A stretch of 64,000 nt of DNA from an uncultured Desulfatitalea sp. GTDB lineage: Bacteria > Desulfobacterota > Desulfobacteria > Desulfobacterales > Desulfosarcinaceae. The stretch is taken from contig CALMNL010000007.1 of NCBI GenBank assembly GCA_937868765.1, forward strand, positions 62,001 through 126,000. The letters run 5' to 3'. The notes under the pieces are model-generated. The model saw only the letters and a program-made list of their open reading frames with translations. It searched no databases and was not told where the DNA came from. Both the position numbers and the translations under genes were made by a program. Every line of letters begins with the position of its first letter. Positions within the stretch are counted from its first letter, which is position 1. Positions 62,061 to 64,000 of this stretch are shown in pieces.

Positions 62061-62438
62061 GTGTCCGTCCAGACGACCATCGACACCACCACCGGAATAA
62101 TCACCCATACCGTCGTGGGCGATTTGATGGTTGAAGATATTTGGGAAGCATTTGCCGTGAGGACCAATCATCCGGATTTCAAACCCGGCATGAGTGTCCT
62201 TTGGGATCTGCGCGAAGGCAATGCTTCCAGCCTGACCTTCGATGACATCCGCCGGATCGCCGGCCAGAACAAGGCACGGCTCAGGAAGTCAGGGGTTCCC
62301 TACAGGGTCGCGTTCCTGGCACCCCGAGATATCGAATTCGGGCTTTCCCGCATGTATGAGATGTTCTCCGATGCCTCCCTGGTGGAAAACCGGGTGTTCC
62401 GAACCCTCGAAGAGGCCCGGCGCTGGCTCTCCCCTTGA
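62061..62438 (+). CDS. Small SpoIIAA/STAS-like protein
   Basis: Protein of 125 residues. A GTG start at 62061 with AGGAGA upstream is preferred over TTG 62022, which lacks an RBS. The sequence (TGIITHTVVGDLMVEDIWEAF, MSVLWDLREG, VAFLAPRDIEFGLSRMYEMF) fits the SpoIIAA-like alpha/beta fold, a STAS/CRAL-TRIO relative of unknown ligand. It is divergent from the MinD-like gene and convergent with the aldo/keto reductase. Remains a weak call. Confidence 0.6.
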   Translation: MSVQTTIDTTTGIITHTVVGDLMVEDIWEAFAVRTNHPDFKPGMSVLWDLREGNASSLTFDDIRRIAGQNKARLRKSGVPYRVAFLAPRDIEFGLSRMYEMFSDASLVENRVFRTLEEARRWLSP

Positions 62439-62456
62439 CAGCTATTCAGCAGGCTG

Positions 62457-63704
62457 CTAGGCGAAATCCTCCAAGGCTTCGCGCATCAGCCGACCGATGG
62501 GCATGCGTTGGGGGCAGCACGCTTCAGCGGCGCTGAAATCCGCGCGGGCCAGTTCGTGGTGCACCGATGCGGGCAGGGTGCCGAAGTGCTCCCGAGCCCA
62601 CTCGCTGCGGCCGTACCCGCGGCTGTACATGTGGTAGCGCATGATGTCGCCGATGGGCAGACGGGCCGACAGGGTCGCCTCGCAGAGCCGGCCGCAGCCG
62701 GTGCAGTAATTGGCGGCGGTGGCGCAGGCATACTCCTGGAGCAGCCGCATTTCCCCGGATGAAAGCGGGGTGGGGTCCACCGCCGCGTCGGCATTGGCCT
62801 TGAGCAGGTGCATGCTGTCCATCTGGGAGCAGATAGAGGCGATCTGGGGGTTCTGCCAAACCGCCTTGAGCTTGGCCTGCTCCTCGCGCCAGCCCTTTTG
62901 CCGGAACTGGTTCGCCAGGGCCTCTTTGGCCGGGTCGTCCTTGCTCCAATCGTACCACGAACCTTTGGCCTGGGTCTTCATGGCGGTGAGGCCGATGCCG
63001 GCCTTGGTACAGGCCGCCACGGCCGCGGTCATTTCCGGCGAATGCATGACGCGGAAATTGTAGGTGAGCATGATGCCGTCGATCCAGTCCAGCTTGGACG
63101 CCGCCATCAGCAGTTCGGCCATGTTGGCGTGGGTGCTGAAGCCGAAGAGCCGGATCTTCTTCTCGGCCTTGGCTTTTTCAGCCCACTGGCGCACATCTTC
63201 GCCGAGCTCGTTGGCGCTTCTCACGCCGTGGAGGAAGTAAAGATCGATGTAGTCGGTCTGCATGCGCTCCAGCGAGCGATTCAGCAGTTTGGTGATGCCC
63301 TCCGGGCTGCGGGCACAGGATTTGGTCACCAGGAAGATTTTCTCCCTTTCCTGGGGGTACTTGCCGAAGAACTTGCCGATGCCCGCTTCGCTGCCGGCAT
63401 GGTAGCAGTCGGCCGTATCCCAGTAGGTGATGCCCCAGTTGATGGCCTGCTTGAGCATCAGCTGGTTGGCTTCAATGTCGAACATGCCGCCCAGCCCGAG
63501 GATCGAGACATGGCGGCCGCTTTTGCCGAAGGGGCGGGTCGGCACCTTGAACGCTCCGGCCTTGGGCGCCGCCGGGGCAGGCGCGGCGGGTTGGGCCTGG
63601 GATGTTGCGGCCACCGCATACCCGGCCAGCAGCGAACCTGCGCCGGCCGCACCGGCGCTTTTAATAAATTGACGTCGGGACAATCCTTTTCGGTTTTCGC
63701 TCAT
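62457..63704 (-). CDS. Tat-exported aldo/keto reductase with C-terminal Cys motif
   Basis: Protein of 415 residues with a Tat signal (SRRQFIKSAGAAGAGSLLAG, cleavage near residue 32). The AKR barrel has GLGGMFDIEANQLMLKQAINW, DTADCYHAGSEAGIGKFFG and YIDLYFLHGV. The tail has ANYCTGCGRLCEATL and SAAEACCPQRMP, a partial 4Fe-4S ferredoxin-like set. It should be a folded periplasmic oxidoreductase, possibly fed by the ferredoxin-like protein upstream. The related family often carries [4Fe-4S] clusters. Substrate unknown. Confidence 0.85.
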   Translation of the reverse strand: MSENRKGLSRRQFIKSAGAAGAGSLLAGYAVAATSQAQPAAPAPAAPKAGAFKVPTRPFGKSGRHVSILGLGGMFDIEANQLMLKQAINWGITYWDTADCYHAGSEAGIGKFFGKYPQEREKIFLVTKSCARSPEGITKLLNRSLERMQTDYIDLYFLHGVRSANELGEDVRQWAEKAKAEKKIRLFGFSTHANMAELLMAASKLDWIDGIMLTYNFRVMHSPEMTAAVAACTKAGIGLTAMKTQAKGSWYDWSKDDPAKEALANQFRQKGWREEQAKLKAVWQNPQIASICSQMDSMHLLKANADAAVDPTPLSSGEMRLLQEYACATAANYCTGCGRLCEATLSARLPIGDIMRYHMYSRGYGRSEWAREHFGTLPASVHHELARADFSAAEACCPQRMPIGRLMREALEDFA

Positions 63705-63760
63705 GAGCGCCTCCCTTTATTTCTTGAATCTCTCAATCCTCGGGTCTTCAGCTTTTTTCA

Positions 63761-64000
63761 TTAAAGAATCAATCGATGTCCCCGCTGCCGCGACTCGTTC
63801 TCGGCCGTCACCCGGATGGCGCGGCGGCCCTGGACGGGGCACTCGTGTTCGCACACCCCGCATCCGATGCAGCGGGCCGGGTCCACCTGGGGCTGTTGCA
63901 GCCGGATCAGAATCTCCACACTGTCCCCCACGGCCGGGATGGCCTTCTCGGCCTCTCCGGGTGGCAGCGCAAGCGTGAGCGCTTCAGCGTCGTTAGCCGC
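63761..64000 (-). CDS. Partial 4Fe-4S ferredoxin-like protein (C-terminus)
   Basis: The C-terminal 79 residues of a gene that runs off the right edge; its start lies outside. CIGCGVCEHECPVQGRRAIR is a [4Fe-4S] motif with a final tail ending RGHRLIL. It ends 57 bases before the Tat aldo/keto reductase gene on the same strand, so the two are likely one operon and electron partners. The frame is continuous to the window end, ANDAEALTLALPPGEAEKAI being the first visible residues. Confidence 0.75.
   Translation of the reverse strand, partial: AANDAEALTLALPPGEAEKAIPAVGDSVEILIRLQQPQVDPARCIGCGVCEHECPVQGRRAIRVTAENESRQRGHRLIL

Noticed and set aside
62059-62070. GTGTCCGTCCAG as a MITE end like that at 16391
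   Set aside because: It lies at a gene start, has no partner arm and matches only a few bases.

Overview
The window is a GC-rich stretch of bacterial chromosome with about 50 protein genes on both strands, short intergenic gaps and many ATGA start/stop overlaps. Gene content points to an anaerobic member of the Desulfobacterota, probably a Desulfosarcina/Desulfobacter-like relative. Reasons are an order of genes like Desulfovibrio DVU_1556 to DVU_1551, a selenocysteine formate dehydrogenase, an oxygen-sensitive 4-hydroxybutyryl-CoA dehydratase, several Fe-S proteins and a very rich signalling complement. No dsr/apr genes, rRNA or ribosomal genes are present, so the lineage is inferred.

0-7 kb (+): a compact set of methyltransferase, C_GCAxxG_C_C protein, radical SAM protein, AMP-dependent CoA ligase, XdhC, MobA-like/HD fusion and histidine phosphatase. 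It looks like a maturation system for a molybdenum hydroxylase or a related cofactor. 7-13.5 kb: an exported ARPP-1/DUF6569-like protein, a TauE/SafE permease, a large multi-PAS hybrid kinase (-) and an exported DUF4124-glutaredoxin.

13.6-24 kb (+): FmdE-like protein plus a Cys-type molybdopterin oxidoreductase, a palindromic MITE-like element, a NuoG-type formate dehydrogenase whose in-frame UGA must be selenocysteine (a hairpin follows it at the right distance), aldehyde dehydrogenase, iron alcohol dehydrogenase and a NifS-like enzyme. Together they suggest formate/aldehyde redox chemistry.

24-35.5 kb (+): a signalling block. An orphan periplasmic binding protein, a membrane kinase, a stand-alone receiver, a REC-PAS-DHp-REC-GGDEF-HD-GYP protein and an HDOD protein form one tight operon. 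A second promoter then drives a kinase, an NtrC-type regulator and an archaemetzincin.

35.5-41 kb (-): a GcvH-like protein without the lipoyl lysine, a Cache protein plus chemoreceptor pair with a clear terminator, a Cys-rich protein with TatA, and a TIM-barrel isomerase-like protein. 41-44 kb (+): MetE/UroD-like protein, MoxR ATPase and CoxE-like VWA protein.

44-52 kb (-): a TetR-controlled acyl-CoA operon (4-hydroxybutyryl-CoA dehydratase, SDR, Fe-S protein, acyl-CoA ligase, thiolase) with a palindromic operator candidate. 52-53.3 kb is a decaying patch with a TPR lipoprotein broken by one TAA codon and an SGNH-hydrolase tail. 53.3-64 kb: HDOD protein, a TolC/adaptor/RND efflux operon, a MinD-like ATPase with a J-like/HTH protein, a small SpoIIAA-like protein, a Tat-exported aldo/keto reductase and the C-terminus of a ferredoxin-like protein cut by the window end.

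No tRNA, rRNA, CRISPR array or transposase gene was seen.
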